A stretch of DNA of 64,000 bases. Source: Raineyella sp. W15-4 (lineage in GTDB: Bacteria; Actinomycetota; Actinomycetes; Propionibacteriales; Propionibacteriaceae). The translations under genes were made by a program, and so were the position numbers. Positions 1 through 9,047 of this stretch are shown here, piece by piece (positions within the stretch are counted from its first letter, which is position 1; each line of letters opens with the position of its first letter). A model generated the notes under the pieces. It was given only the letters and a program-made list of their open reading frames with translations, ran no database searches and was not told the origin of the DNA. The DNA lies in NCBI RefSeq assembly GCF_033170155.1, contig NZ_CP137079.1:3596001-3660000 (forward strand). Direction: 5' to 3'.

Positions 1-948
1 GGGCTGCTCGAGCTGGGCGGCGGGAGGACGGTCAGCGCCGCCACCACCGTGCTGGCGCTCGGCGGCCGGCCCCGTACGTTGCCGATCCCCGGCGGCGACC
101 TGCCGGGCCTGCTGACGCTGCGGACGAAGGACGACGCGGACCGGCTGCGGGACCTGCTGGTGCCCGGCCTGCGGCTGGCGATCATCGGCGCCGGTCTGAT
201 CGGCGCCGAGGTGGCCGCCACCGCCGTCAAGGACGGCGCCACTGTCACCCTGATCGACCCGGTGCCGGTGCCGCTGGTTCCGCTGGTCGGCGCCGAACTG
301 GCGGTCCGCCTGCACGCGATGCACGCCGCGCACGGCGTCGACGTACGGTGCGCGATGACCACCGGCATCTCACTGGCCGGCGAGGAGTACACCGTCACCC
401 TCAACGACGGCAGCAGCGTCGTCGCCGACGCGGTGCTGGTGGCGGTCGGGATCGTCCCGGAGACCAACCTGGCCGAGGCCGCCGGGCTGGCCACCGACCA
501 GGGCATCATCGTCGACCCGACCCAGCGCACCACCCATCCCGGCGTCTACGCCGCCGGCGACGTGGCCCGGATCCGGCTGGCCGACGGCACGCTGATCCGC
601 CGCCACGAGCACTGGGAGTCGGCGATGAACGCCGGCCGGACCGTCGCCGCGGCGATCGCCGGGGTGCCGCTGCCGGCACACGGCGCCTCGTGGATGTGGT
701 CCGATCGCTACGGTGTCCACGTCGAGTCGGTGGGTGACCTGGTCAACGGGACCCCGATCGTCCGGTCGGTGGACGGGGTGCCGGTGGCCGCCTTCCGGAT
801 GGAGGCCGACGGCCGGATGATCGGCGCCGCCACCATCGACGGCGGTACGGCCGTCCGGGCCGCCCGCCGGATCATCGACCGGGGCCTGGTCATCGATCCG
901 CTCAAGCTCGCCGATCCGTCGATCGAGCTCAAGAAGCTCGCCCGCTGA
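1..948 (+). CDS. FAD-dependent oxidoreductase, ferredoxin-reductase type (5' truncated)
   Basis: The reading frame is open from base 1, so the true start lies outside the window; a GTG at 49 is internal. The visible part has the 'ALGGRPR' turn that follows the FAD domain, a complete NAD(P)-binding Rossmann motif 'IIGAGLIGAEVAA', and the second FAD motif 'GVYAAGDVARI', then a C-terminal reductase domain. This layout is that of class I pyridine-nucleotide disulfide-type ferredoxin reductases that pass electrons from NAD(P)H to a [2Fe-2S] ferredoxin. A Rieske ferredoxin lies two genes downstream and an alpha/beta hydrolase between them, so it probably belongs to an aromatic-ring or sterol oxygenase system whose terminal oxygenase would be upstream. 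The substrate cannot be read from this fragment. Confidence 0.85.
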   Translation, partial: GLLELGGGRTVSAATTVLALGGRPRTLPIPGGDLPGLLTLRTKDDADRLRDLLVPGLRLAIIGAGLIGAEVAATAVKDGATVTLIDPVPVPLVPLVGAELAVRLHAMHAAHGVDVRCAMTTGISLAGEEYTVTLNDGSSVVADAVLVAVGIVPETNLAEAAGLATDQGIIVDPTQRTTHPGVYAAGDVARIRLADGTLIRRHEHWESAMNAGRTVAAAIAGVPLPAHGASWMWSDRYGVHVESVGDLVNGTPIVRSVDGVPVAAFRMEADGRMIGAATIDGGTAVRAARRIIDRGLVIDPLKLADPSIELKKLAR

Positions 949-981
949 GGCCCCCGTGGCCCGCATGCAGAAAGGACTGCC

Positions 982-1818
982 ATGGAGTTGACGTACGAGA
1001 ACACCAGCCGGTTCGTGGACACCCCCTCGGGGCGGATCCACATCAACGAGGCCGGCCCGGCCGGCGGGGAGCCGCTGGTCCTGTTGCACGGCTCCGGGCC
1101 GGGCGCCACCGGCTGGACGAACTTCTCCAACAACATCCCGGTCTTCGCCGAGAAGTACCACGTCGTCGCGGCGGACATGCCCGGCTGGGGCGAGTCCGAC
1201 CCGGTCACCTGGCAGCAGCGTAACCATCCGCAGGCCGTCGCCGACCTGCTGGACGCGCTGGGCATCGAGCAGGCCACCCTGATCGGCAACTCGATGGGCG
1301 GCGGCACCACCATCCGGTTCGGCTACGAGCACCCGGAGCGGGTGCGGCGGCTGATCACGATGGGCTCGTCCTCCGGGTCGAGCACGCTGTTCGGCCCGGC
1401 CGGCCTCACCGAGGGGCTGAAGATCCTGCAGCGCGGCTACCGTGACCCGTCCTTCGCGGTGATGAAGGAACTTGTCGACGTGATGACGTACGACTCGACC
1501 TTCGCCACCGACGAGCTGATCCAGGGGCGCGCCGACATGGTCGCCGCCCACCCGGAGCACAACCGGAACTTCCTCGACGCCGTCGGCAAGCGGGCCGTGG
1601 TCGAACTGGATCAGGCCCAGGTGCGGACGATCCAGGCACCGACGCTGCTCTTCCACGGCCGCGACGACCGGGTGGTGCACTTCGAGCACAGCCTGCGGCT
1701 CACCTCGCTGATCCCGGACAGCCGACTGGTACTGATCAACCGCTGCGGCCACTGGCTGCAGATCGAGCACGCCGCCGAGTTCAACCGCCTCGTCGACGAG
1801 TTCATCACGAACAACTGA
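982..1818 (+). CDS. Alpha/beta hydrolase, meta-cleavage product hydrolase type (MhpC/BphD-like)
   Basis: 278 residues, the usual length of C-C bond hydrolases that cleave ring-fission products of aromatic degradation. Visible landmarks are the oxyanion region 'LLHGSGPGATGWTNF' (about 34-48), the nucleophile elbow 'GNSMGG' with Ser104, an acid candidate in 'GRDD' (Asp228/229) and 'CGHW' with His257. The start ATG is preceded by AGAAAGGA at a normal distance. It lies 33 bp after the oxidoreductase and 17 bp before the Rieske ferredoxin, on the same strand, so the three are probably co-transcribed. The family assignment is strong; the substrate (for example a hydroxy-oxo-dienoate) is inferred from family and neighbours only. 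Confidence 0.85.
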   Translation: MELTYENTSRFVDTPSGRIHINEAGPAGGEPLVLLHGSGPGATGWTNFSNNIPVFAEKYHVVAADMPGWGESDPVTWQQRNHPQAVADLLDALGIEQATLIGNSMGGGTTIRFGYEHPERVRRLITMGSSSGSSTLFGPAGLTEGLKILQRGYRDPSFAVMKELVDVMTYDSTFATDELIQGRADMVAAHPEHNRNFLDAVGKRAVVELDQAQVRTIQAPTLLFHGRDDRVVHFEHSLRLTSLIPDSRLVLINRCGHWLQIEHAAEFNRLVDEFITNN

Positions 1819-1835
1819 GCCGCGGATCGCGGATC

Positions 1836-2333
1836 ATGACCGACAGCGCCCGGCGAGGGCCATCGCCCGCACGATGGCTCCGCCGGGCGCTGGGCGTGTC
1901 CGCTGACCGCAAGCCCGGCAGCCGCCGCATGCCTGTCCGGCAGCCGGACCGGCCGCGAGATCAGGCTTCGCTGCCGGCGCTCCGGGTCGCCCCGGTCGAC
2001 GCGCTGGCGGACGGCAGCGCCCTGGTCGTCGATGGCACGGTGAACGGGACCGGCGTGGACATCGCGGTCTTCCGCAGCGGCGGACGGTTCTATGCCCTGG
2101 ACGACATCTGCACGCACCGCTACGCCTCGCTGGCCGACGGCCGGGTCGGGGACGGCTGGGTAGAGTGCCCGGTGCACGCCGCACGGTTCTCGCTGCGCAC
2201 CGGAGAGGCGCTGTGCCCACCGGCGACGGCACCGGAACGGACCCACCGGGTCGAGCTGCGCGGTGACGAGATCTGGCTGTGCCCGGGGACCCCGGCCGAC
2301 GGCGGCGGCCGGACCGACGGGCGGACGGATTGA
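1836..2333 (+). CDS. Rieske-type [2Fe-2S] ferredoxin
   Basis: A single Rieske domain: 'CTH' (Cys92, His94) and 'CPVH' (Cys111, His114) are the four cluster ligands, followed by a 'RFSLRTG' strand typical of small oxygenase ferredoxins. It would carry electrons from the upstream reductase to an oxygenase. Family members are usually about 105-120 residues; here about 45 residues of Arg/Pro-rich sequence precede the domain, so the true start could be the internal ATG at 1929. The ATG at 1836 lacks a clear ribosome binding site. Confidence 0.8.
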   Translation: MTDSARRGPSPARWLRRALGVSADRKPGSRRMPVRQPDRPRDQASLPALRVAPVDALADGSALVVDGTVNGTGVDIAVFRSGGRFYALDDICTHRYASLADGRVGDGWVECPVHAARFSLRTGEALCPPATAPERTHRVELRGDEIWLCPGTPADGGGRTDGRTD

Positions 2334-2354
2334 CCGGCGCGGCATGCTGAACCC

Positions 2355-2846
2355 GTGACCGAAACCCCCTCCCCCGGCGCCCGGCGCGCGCTGACCGCGA
2401 TCGACGCCACCGGTGTGACGTACTCGGTGCGTACCCACCTGCCGAGCACCAGTCTGGAGGAGCATGCCGCCGCGATCGGGGTGCCGTCGTCGGACCTCAC
2501 CAAGACCCTGGTCGTCCGCCGCCGCGAGGGCGACTACTTCTTCCTGCTCGTCCCGGGCGGCCGGAAGGTCTCCTGGAAGAAGGTGCGGGCGGCGCTGGGG
2601 GTGAACCGGCTGACCATGCCCGGCCCCGAGGAGGCCCGGGCGGCCAGCGGCTACGAGCGGGGCACCATCACCCCGTTCGGCGCCACCCACGTGTGGCCGG
2701 TCTATGCCGACCGTACGCTCGTCGACCCGCCGGGCCGGCAGGTCTCGATCGGCGGCGGGGATCACGGGACGGCGCTGGTGCTGGCGGCGGACGACCTGGT
2801 GGCGGTGCTGGACGCGACGGTCCTGGACGTCACCGAACCGGAGTGA
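2355..2846 (+). CDS. YbaK/EbsC-type aminoacyl-tRNA deacylase
   Basis: 163 residues from a GTG start, the length of a free-standing YbaK domain. 'DLTKTLVVRR' and 'FFLLVPGGRKVS' match the conserved core of the family, and the 'ASGYERGTITPFG' segment matches the conserved G-x2-x-G-x-I-x-P-F/G loop. These proteins hydrolyse mischarged tRNAs in trans (Cys-tRNA-Pro and relatives). It lies 21 bp downstream of the Rieske gene but is functionally unrelated to it. The specificity (YbaK, ProX or other) is not resolved. Confidence 0.85.
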   Translation: MTETPSPGARRALTAIDATGVTYSVRTHLPSTSLEEHAAAIGVPSSDLTKTLVVRRREGDYFFLLVPGGRKVSWKKVRAALGVNRLTMPGPEEARAASGYERGTITPFGATHVWPVYADRTLVDPPGRQVSIGGGDHGTALVLAADDLVAVLDATVLDVTEPE

Positions 2847-2984
2847 GACAGGCCGGAACAGCGGGCCTGAGCAGGTGATCCGGCCCCGGTGAGCGGTGGT
2901 CCGAGCCGCGTGAGCAGAGCCACGTCGTCGGGCCTCCGCCCCCACCTCAGTGCCGTCCCACCCCGTGTTACTGTGTGGCCACAA

Positions 2985-3070
2985 CACGCGCTCGGGGCCC
3001 GAGGAAGCCGGTGAGAATCCGGCACGGTCGCGCCACTGTGAGTCAAGTCAGGAACTCGCCCCGAGAGCGC
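2985..3070 (+). promoter_or_regulatory. Cobalamin riboswitch upstream of cbiMNQO
   Basis: Contains 'GAAGCCGGTGAGAATCCGG' followed by 'CGCCACTGTGA' (the B12 box) and 'AAGTCAGGAACTCGCC'. A perfect 8-bp P1 helix pairs CTCGGGGC (2991-2998) with GCCCCGAG (3058-3065). This is the compact cobalamin aptamer common in Actinomycetota. It ends about 45 nt before the cbiM GTG, whose AAGGA ribosome binding site would be the target if control is translational. Binding of cobalamin should shut down cobalt uptake. Confidence 0.93.
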
Positions 3071-3113
3071 ACAACCCATCATCGGGACGCGTCATCCCGG
3101 AAGGACACACATC

Positions 3114-3812
3114 GTGCACATCGCAGAGGGGTTCCTACCCGCCTCCCACTGCATCGGCTGGGCCGTTGCGGCGACACCGTTCGTCGTCTGGGGCGTACGC
3201 TCGACCGTACGCCAGGTCCGCGAACATCCGGAGAACCGGGTGCTGCTCGCCGCCGCAGGCGCCTTCACCTTCATTCTGTCCGCGTTGAAGATGCCGTCGG
3301 TCACCGGCTCGTCCTCCCACCCGACCGGGACCGGTGTCGGGGCCATCCTCTTCAAACCACCCGTGATGGCATTCCTCGGGGCGGTGGTGCTGCTGTTCCA
3401 GGCGCTGCTGCTGGCGCACGGCGGCATCACCACACTCGGGGCAAACATCTTCTCGATGGCGATCGTCGGTCCGTGGGTCGGCTACGCGGCGTACGTCGCG
3501 CTGCGCAAGCTGCGGACACCCCTGGAGGTCCAGGTGTTCTTCGCGATGGCCCTGGCCGACCTGTCGACCTACGTCGTGACCTCGGTCCAGCTCGCGCTGG
3601 CCTACCCCACCCCGACCTTCGGGGCCGCGATGGGCAAGTTCTTCACCATCTTCGCAGTGACCCAGATCCCGCTGGCCATCATCGAGGGGCTGGTCGGTGT
3701 CGTGCTGTTCCGGGTGCTGCGGTCCATCGCCCGGCCCGAGCTGGTCGGCCTGGGCGTCCTGCCTGCCGCCGAGCCCGAGGTCGCGACCGTGCAGGGGGCC
3801 GCTCATGTCTGA
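3114..3812 (+). CDS. cbiM: Cobalt ECF transporter substrate-specific component CbiM
   Basis: Starts at GTG with 'MHIAEGFLP', the invariant N-terminus of CbiM/NikM proteins; after removal of nothing more than formyl-Met processing the N-terminal Met and His2 coordinate the metal in known family structures. 232 residues with about six to seven membrane segments. AAGGA sits 8-12 nt before the GTG. It is the first gene of cbiMNQO and overlaps cbiN by 8 bp. Cobalt rather than nickel specificity is inferred from the cobalamin riboswitch directly upstream and the B12 genes nearby. Confidence 0.95.
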   Translation: MHIAEGFLPASHCIGWAVAATPFVVWGVRSTVRQVREHPENRVLLAAAGAFTFILSALKMPSVTGSSSHPTGTGVGAILFKPPVMAFLGAVVLLFQALLLAHGGITTLGANIFSMAIVGPWVGYAAYVALRKLRTPLEVQVFFAMALADLSTYVVTSVQLALAYPTPTFGAAMGKFFTIFAVTQIPLAIIEGLVGVVLFRVLRSIARPELVGLGVLPAAEPEVATVQGAAHV

Positions 3813-4188
3813 GTTCAGCCACACCGTGAAGTCCCCGCAGTCCTCCCAGCATTCCTGGGTCACCTGGGCGCTGGCCGCCCTGGTCATCGTCCTGCTGGCG
3901 GTGACCTTCGCCATCGCCCGCACCCACTCCCCGGACGCGGAGTTCGGCGGCGCCGACAGCAACGCCGTCACCGCCCTGGAGGAACAGGGTGTCAAGCCGT
4001 GGTTCCAGCCGATCTTCGAACCCGGCAGCGCCGAGCTGGAGTCCGGGCTGTTCGCCGCTCAGGCGGCGTTCGGCGGCGCTGTGCTCGGCTGGGCCGTCGG
4101 CCGGCTCCAGTCCCGCACCGCGATCCGGCGCCTCCAGGAGAACAAGCACTCGGCGCTCGAGGATGTGGCCGCCGGCGACGGCGACTGA
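3805..4188 (+). CDS. cbiN: Cobalt ECF transporter auxiliary component CbiN
   Basis: 127 residues with two transmembrane helices (about residues 20-38 and 88-105) and a short extracytoplasmic loop ending in 'PWFQPIFEP', a CbiN hallmark. CbiN is required with CbiM for cobalt loading in family members. The ATG at 3805 overlaps the end of cbiM by 8 bp and follows a GGGGG stretch; starting further upstream would run deep into cbiM in another frame. The C-terminal tail is acidic ('[10 protein letters not shown]'), longer than in many CbiN proteins. Confidence 0.92.
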   Translation: MSEFSHTVKSPQSSQHSWVTWALAALVIVLLAVTFAIARTHSPDAEFGGADSNAVTALEEQGVKPWFQPIFEPGSAELESGLFAAQAAFGGAVLGWAVGRLQSRTAIRRLQENKHSALEDVAAGDGD

Positions 4189-4194
4189 CCCCCG

Positions 4195-4974
4195 ATGGCC
4201 TTCTCGATCGACGGGGCTGCCTGGGGCAGCCCCTGGCGGGAGGTCGCGGTAGCGGACAAGGCCCTGTTGACCCTCGGCACGCTCTTCGTCGGTCTGTCGA
4301 TGCCGGCCTGGCCGGTGGGGCCCATCGTCGTGGTGGGCCTCACCGCCGCTGCCCTGACCCTGGCCAGGGTCCCCTGGGGGATCTGGATCGGCGCGCTGCT
4401 GTTGCCGGCAGCCTTCGTCGTCATCGGAGTGCTGTCCATCGCGCTGCAGGTCGGTGAGGTGCCGGCCGCCGCGACCGTGTGGTGGAGTTCCGGGCCGTTC
4501 GCCGTCACCGCGGAGTCGGTGGCGCGGGCCGGCACCGTGCTGGGCCGCAGCATCGCGGGCACCTGCGCAGTGATCCTGTTCGCCGTGTCCACCCCGATGG
4601 TCGACCTGGTGGACGCCGGCCGGCGGTTGCGGATCCCCGGACCCGCCCTGGACATCGCCGCACTGACCTACCGGCTGCTGTTCGTGCTGTGGGAGTCGGC
4701 GGTCACCATCCGTGCCGCCCAGGCGGCCCGGCTCGGCTACGTCGGGTTCCGGCGCTCGGTGCACTCGTTCGGATCCCTCGCCGCCGGGGTCCTGGTCCGG
4801 GCCTGGGGCCGCTCCCACCGGCTGGAACAGGGTCTCGCCGGCCGCGGCTACACCGACGACCTGCGGACCCTGCAACACGTACGCCCCCACTCCCCGGTCT
4901 TCCTCGCCCTCACCACCACCTGGCTGCTGGTCCTGCTCGCGGCCGGGACCCACGGATTCGGACTACTGGCATGA
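4195..4974 (+). CDS. cbiQ: Cobalt ECF transporter transmembrane component CbiQ
   Basis: 259 residues, the size of an ECF T component. It shows several hydrophobic segments and the cytoplasmic coupling region with '[10 protein letters not shown]' and '[11 protein letters not shown]', matching the two conserved A-R-G type motifs through which T components grip the ATPases. It begins 6 bp after cbiN and overlaps cbiO by 4 bp (ATGA). Confidence 0.93.
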   Translation: MAFSIDGAAWGSPWREVAVADKALLTLGTLFVGLSMPAWPVGPIVVVGLTAAALTLARVPWGIWIGALLLPAAFVVIGVLSIALQVGEVPAAATVWWSSGPFAVTAESVARAGTVLGRSIAGTCAVILFAVSTPMVDLVDAGRRLRIPGPALDIAALTYRLLFVLWESAVTIRAAQAARLGYVGFRRSVHSFGSLAAGVLVRAWGRSHRLEQGLAGRGYTDDLRTLQHVRPHSPVFLALTTTWLLVLLAAGTHGFGLLA

Positions 4975-5777
4975 GCCTCACCACCCACCAGCTCGCCGCG
5001 GGATATCCCTCCCGCGGCCGCGTCCTCGACGGCGTGGACGTCGAGATCCGTCCCGGCCACCGGACCGCCCTGCTCGGCGCCAACGGCTGCGGCAAGACGA
5101 CGCTGCTCGCCTGTCTGTCCGGCGGGCTCGTCCCCGACGAGGGCACGGTCGTCGTCGATGGCACCACGCTCGCCCACAACCGCCGGGGCCTGATCGACCA
5201 CCGTCGCCGGGTGCAGCTGGTGCTCCAGGACCCGGACGACCAGCTGTTCAGCGCCGACGTCACCCAGGACGTGTCGTTCGGCCCGCTCAACCTCGGCCTG
5301 ACCGAGGACGAGGCCCGAGCCCGGGTGGAGGAGGCGCTGACCCTGCTGGGCGTCACCCACCTGGCCTCCCGTGCCACCCACCAGCTGTCCTACGGCGAGA
5401 AGAAGCGGGTCGCGGTGGCCGGAGCGGTGGCGATGCGGCCCGACTACCTGCTGCTCGACGAGCCGACCGCCGGCCTTGACCCGGATGCGGTGGAGGACAT
5501 GCTCACCGCGATCACCCGCCTCGAGGCCTCCGGCACCACGGTGATCATGGCCACCCACGATGTCGACCTGGCCCTTGCCTGGGCCACCACGGCGATCATC
5601 GTCACCGGCGGCCGGACCACCCAGGGGCCGGCCGACGAACTGCTCGGCGACGACCGGCTGGTCGCCGAGGCCCATCTGCGGATCCCGTGGCCGCTGCAGC
5701 TGGCCGCCCGGCTGGGGTGGTCGGAACGCCCCCGTGGGGTGGCCGACGTGGTGGACCGGCTGCTGGCGGACGCCTGA
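4971..5777 (+). CDS. cbiO: Cobalt ECF transporter ATP-binding component CbiO
   Basis: 268 residues. Walker A 'GANGCGKT' (36-43), Q-loop in 'QDPDDQLF', signature 'LSYGEKKR', Walker B 'YLLLDEPT' and the H-loop 'ATHDVDLA' are all intact. The Q-loop 'DPDDQLF' and the short C-terminal extension are typical of ECF ATPases. The ATG at 4971 gives ATGA coupling to cbiQ; an in-frame extension upstream would only read the cbiQ region in another frame. It is the last gene of the operon and is followed by a hairpin. Confidence 0.95.
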   Translation: MSLTTHQLAAGYPSRGRVLDGVDVEIRPGHRTALLGANGCGKTTLLACLSGGLVPDEGTVVVDGTTLAHNRRGLIDHRRRVQLVLQDPDDQLFSADVTQDVSFGPLNLGLTEDEARARVEEALTLLGVTHLASRATHQLSYGEKKRVAVAGAVAMRPDYLLLDEPTAGLDPDAVEDMLTAITRLEASGTTVIMATHDVDLALAWATTAIIVTGGRTTQGPADELLGDDRLVAEAHLRIPWPLQLAARLGWSERPRGVADVVDRLLADA

Positions 5778-5814
5778 GAGCCGGCTGCGTGCTCACCGGC
5801 TGCGCCGGGCTCTC
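5776..5814. terminator. Bidirectional terminator between cbiO and the FhuF-like gene
   Basis: GAGAGCC (5776-5782) pairs with GGCTCTC (5808-5814), with further CCGG pairing inside. It fills the 41-bp gap between two convergent genes and is followed by a short TTC-rich stretch. No long U-tract is present, so efficiency is uncertain. Confidence 0.5.
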
Positions 5815-5818
5815 TTCG

Positions 5819-6544
5819 TCAACCGCCGAGCACGCAGTCGCCGCAGACGGCCTCACGGGAGCCCGCGAGGCGATAGATCAGACAACAGCTCGCCCGCCGG
5901 AAGGTCGGCCCCGATGACAGTCGGCCGCCCTCGACACGAGGATCGGCGAGCACAGCATCCGCCGCCCGCCGGGCCGCATCGGCCAGGTCGGGGCGTCCGG
6001 AGACCATCACCGTCGCCGCGCTGTTCGCGGCCGACGCCACATTGCCCCACGCGACGTGGCGGCTGAGCCGGAACCGGTCGATGACCAGCTCGGTGAGGTC
6101 CTGCACCGGCCGGGGAACAGCGGCGCCGGTAGGAACGAAGGCGCCCGACAGCGGGACCGCCCCACCGATCACGTCCTGCCACCACAGGTCGGCCACCGCC
6201 AGCTCCGGATGCCCGAGGGCGGCGACCGCCAGGGTCGGCGAGAGCAGCCGCGCCACCAGCCCCAGGTGGGTGACGGAGACCGCCACCCACCGTTCCACCG
6301 GGACCGGCCGCGGCGCGCTGGCAGACAGCGCGGCCCGGATCTGCTCGACCCGCCGGTCGAGCAGATCCGGGCCAGCGGACAGATCCGACACCCGCAGCCA
6401 GCCGGCGGACGGTTCCTCGCCCGGCCGGTGACCATCGACCGCGAAGAAGGGCCCCAGACCGGCGAGGGCGACCTGTAGATCGTGCCCCCCAAGGCCACGT
6501 GTCTGCAGATCGCCCTCGCGCGGGCCGTGATCGGAACCCGTCAC
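5819..6544 (-). CDS. FhuF-like [2Fe-2S] protein, putative ferric/cobalt-complex reductase
   Basis: The frame starts with a GTG that overlaps the cbtA stop (GTGA), giving 241 residues. The C-terminus has 'RASCCLIYRL' and 'CGDC', i.e. C-C-x12-C-x2-C, the four-cysteine [2Fe-2S] motif of the FhuF ferric-siderophore reductase family; the usual family spacing is close to this. The N-terminal half has 'WVAVSVTHLGLVARLLSP', also typical of FhuF. No siderophore genes are seen. Instead it is translationally coupled to cbtA behind a cobalamin riboswitch, so a role in reducing an imported cobalt or corrinoid species is possible. That role is inference. Confidence 0.75.
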   Translation of the reverse strand: MTGSDHGPREGDLQTRGLGGHDLQVALAGLGPFFAVDGHRPGEEPSAGWLRVSDLSAGPDLLDRRVEQIRAALSASAPRPVPVERWVAVSVTHLGLVARLLSPTLAVAALGHPELAVADLWWQDVIGGAVPLSGAFVPTGAAVPRPVQDLTELVIDRFRLSRHVAWGNVASAANSAATVMVSGRPDLADAARRAADAVLADPRVEGGRLSSGPTFRRASCCLIYRLAGSREAVCGDCVLGG

Positions 6545-7464
6545 GCCTGCGTGGCAGCCGCTCCGTGGCCGGCCGCCGCCGCGGCGACCGGCGCCGTCGA
6601 CCGGGCGGCGACCCGCTCCATCAGCGCCCCGAAGGTCACGCCGATCACACCCCAGATGAGGACCTGGTTGAGCAGCGAGTACCAGCGGAAACTCCACAGC
6701 AGGTCGGCATCGCAGCCCGGAAACACGATCTGGCCAGGGGCGTAAGTGTTCCCGTCGACGGTCAGCACCTTCCCGAGGGTGTTGACGATCGGCTGCGGCG
6801 TCTCCGTCGCGGCCCGGGCGAAGCCCAGCTCGTCGGACACCTGCACGTTCGCCGGCAGGTTGCCCAGCGAGGGCAGGAGCCCGATCAGGGTGCCGTACAC
6901 CACCAGGAACCCCGCCACCACGATCAGCGTGGCCCACTGTGCGCCGACCCACGGGTGGAGCGCCCGCCAGGCCAGCACGGCTGCGGCGAGCAGCACGAAC
7001 GACGCGATCACCAGGCCGAGCTGCAGCTGCCCGCGGGCGCCGATGGTGAACTCGTGACCGATCGACGGCGGATTGGACGGGTACTTCACGAACGGCAGGA
7101 GGAAGAACCCCAGGAACCCGAACGCGGCGACCGACCAGGCCAGGACGCGGGGCTGTACGTCGATCCGGCGCGCCAGCAGTAGGTAGACCACTGCCACCAG
7201 GGCACCGAAGGCCACCGAGAGGGCGATGATGCCGCTGGCGACGCCGAGCGTGGACTGGACCGTCCGGGAGAAGATCTCCGGACCACCCTCCTCCGTCGGG
7301 AGGCCGGCGGCCTGGCGGAGGGCATTGAGGACATCATCGCGTGCGGACTCGTACGCGATGGCCTTGTCGATGACAGGCTCAGCAAAAATGCGGGCGAAGA
7401 CGAAGCCGAGGACGCCGGCGAACAATCCGGCGAGGGCTCCGCGCCCGATGACACGCAATTCCAT
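6541..7464 (-). CDS. cbtA: CbtA family predicted cobalt transporter subunit
   Basis: 307 residues with repeated membrane segments. The N-terminus 'RGALAGLFAGVLGFVFARIF' followed by 'AEPVIDKAIAYE' is the CbtA signature. CbtA/CbtB pairs are predicted cobalt transporters because they recur behind B12 riboswitches; the same arrangement is seen here. It lies 12 bp after cbtB and overlaps the FhuF-like gene by 4 bp. Transport has been predicted for the family mainly from context, so the biochemical role remains less certain than for CbiMNQO. Confidence 0.9.
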   Translation of the reverse strand: MELRVIGRGALAGLFAGVLGFVFARIFAEPVIDKAIAYESARDDVLNALRQAAGLPTEEGGPEIFSRTVQSTLGVASGIIALSVAFGALVAVVYLLLARRIDVQPRVLAWSVAAFGFLGFFLLPFVKYPSNPPSIGHEFTIGARGQLQLGLVIASFVLLAAAVLAWRALHPWVGAQWATLIVVAGFLVVYGTLIGLLPSLGNLPANVQVSDELGFARAATETPQPIVNTLGKVLTVDGNTYAPGQIVFPGCDADLLWSFRWYSLLNQVLIWGVIGVTFGALMERVAARSTAPVAAAAAGHGAAATQA

Positions 7465-7476
7465 CGCAGCGCCCGA

Positions 7477-7698
7477 TCAGTGGCACGCGAAGCCGAGGAA
7501 ATGCCGGGCGTCGTGCACCCATTCGTGCACGACCATGGTGTCGCCGAAGACCGACGTCATGCCCTCGTCGAACCCGACGAAGTAGTAGATGGCCAGCGCC
7601 AGCAGCACCGTCACCGACAGGACGACGATACGCGCGGCCGCAGACAGTGACTCCCAGGTCCCGACGGCTTGGGTGGACACGGTGTCAATTGCACTCAT
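7477..7698 (-). CDS. cbtB: CbtB family small membrane protein with C-terminal His site
   Basis: 73 residues with one transmembrane helix (about 24-42) and a C-terminal His-rich end 'HEWVHDARHFLGFACH', matching the CbtB pattern in which the histidines are thought to bind cobalt. The ATG is preceded by a near-perfect Shine-Dalgarno AAGGAGGT at 4 nt spacing, and a cobalamin riboswitch sits just upstream. First gene of cbtB-cbtA-fhuF-like. Confidence 0.93.
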   Translation of the reverse strand: MSAIDTVSTQAVGTWESLSAAARIVVLSVTVLLALAIYYFVGFDEGMTSVFGDTMVVHEWVHDARHFLGFACH

Positions 7699-7744
7699 GA
7701 TGACCTCCTTGGGGATCCAGCGTCCCCAATCAGCAGACAGATGT

Positions 7745-7838
7745 CATGGCATGGAGTGTCTGGCTCACCCGGTGCTTCCCCGGGCTCACAGTGGCGCGAC
7801 CGCGCCGGACTCTCACCGGCTTCCTCACATTGTCATGC
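7745..7838 (-). promoter_or_regulatory. Cobalamin riboswitch upstream of cbtBA
   Basis: On the minus strand: 'GAAGCCGGTGAGAGTCCGG' then 'CGCGCCACTGTGA' and 'GAGCCAGACACTCC', the compact cobalamin aptamer also seen before cbiM. It ends about 45 nt before the strong cbtB ribosome binding site. Flanking CATG-containing segments at either end could form P1. Confidence 0.92.
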
Positions 7839-7916
7839 AACAATCAACTTACGGACCCGGCCGAAGGATGTCCATACCAGCCCGATCGCCGCGGTACGGG
7901 CGGACTCAGGGTCCTC

Positions 7917-9047
7917 TCATCCTTCTCCGGCGCCCCTGCTGTCCCGATCGGCAGGCACGGCGCGGCAGGCGATCGTCACCTGTTCCAGCCGCGGCACGGT
8001 CCCACGAGCGTGCACCTCGGCATGGTCACGGAGCGCTTCCACCTCACCCAGGGTGAGGTCCGCCGGAGCCTCCAGCACCGCCTCCAGCCGGTAGGCGTGC
8101 CCGACCGCTCGCAGCCGCAGCTCCCGGACGCCCCGCACCCCGGTCACCCCGGTCAGCGCGTCACGTGCATGCTCCACCAGCTCGGGATCGACCCCGTCCA
8201 TCAGCCGGATCCCGATCTCACCGGCCGTACGCCACAGGACGACGAGGATCATCGCCGAGATGACCAGCCCGATGATCGGGTCGGCCAGCGGGAAGCCGAG
8301 CCAGGCGCCGGCCGCGCCGACCACCACAGCCAGTGAGGTGAAGCCGTCGGTGCGGGCGTGGATGCCGTCCGCCTCCAGCGCAGCCGAGCCGATCCGGCGG
8401 CCGACGCCGAGCCGGTAGCGAGCGACCAGCTCGTTGCCGAGGAAGCCCACCACACCGGCGGTGGCGATCCAGCCGAGGTGCTCCAGCGGACGGGGGGCGA
8501 TCAGCCGGTCGATCGACTGCCAGGCGGCGACCACGGCGGAGGCCGCGACCACGGCGACGATGAACAGGCCGGCCAGATCCTCGGCCCGCCCCAGACCGTA
8601 GGTGAACCGCCGAGTCGGCGCCCGACGGGACAACGCGAAGGCGATCCACAGCGGGATCGCGGTCAGTGCGTCGGAGAAGTTGTGGATGGTGTCGGCGAGC
8701 AGTGCCACCGATCCGCTGATCGCCACGATCAGGCACTGGGCCAGAGCCGTGGCGAGCATCAGCACCAGGCTGATCCGGACCGCGCGGATGCCCTCGCCGC
8801 TGGCCACCAGGGCGTCGTCGACCCGGTCGGCCGCATCATGGCTGTGCGGCACGAAGGTCTCGTACAGGAATCCCCGCCAGCCGCCGTGGGGATGGTGGTG
8901 GTCATGCTCGTGTCCGTGATCGTGGGAATGCCCGTGGTGGTCATGGTCATGATCGTGGCCACCGTCATGGTGATGGTCACCATGACCATGGTCATGATCG
9001 TGGGGGTGGCGGTCAATCGCCTCGCCCTCGACGTCCGGTGTGGTCAT
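7917..9047 (-). CDS. Cation diffusion facilitator (CzcD/ZitB-type) with His-rich N-terminus
   Basis: 376 residues. Residues about 14-55 are an almost pure His/Asp/Gly tract, a metal-buffering region. The membrane part carries two HxxxD sites, 'HNFSD' and 'HARTD', the transport-site pairs typical of Zn2+/Co2+ CDF exporters, and a C-terminal cytoplasmic ferredoxin-like domain. It is coupled to the upstream ArsR gene by ATGA, so the regulator and exporter form one unit. Zn(II) is the commonest substrate of this type, but placement between cobalt importers makes Co(II) export an equally reasonable guess. Confidence 0.92.
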   Translation of the reverse strand: MTTPDVEGEAIDRHPHDHDHGHGDHHHDGGHDHDHDHHGHSHDHGHEHDHHHPHGGWRGFLYETFVPHSHDAADRVDDALVASGEGIRAVRISLVLMLATALAQCLIVAISGSVALLADTIHNFSDALTAIPLWIAFALSRRAPTRRFTYGLGRAEDLAGLFIVAVVAASAVVAAWQSIDRLIAPRPLEHLGWIATAGVVGFLGNELVARYRLGVGRRIGSAALEADGIHARTDGFTSLAVVVGAAGAWLGFPLADPIIGLVISAMILVVLWRTAGEIGIRLMDGVDPELVEHARDALTGVTGVRGVRELRLRAVGHAYRLEAVLEAPADLTLGEVEALRDHAEVHARGTVPRLEQVTIACRAVPADRDSRGAGEG

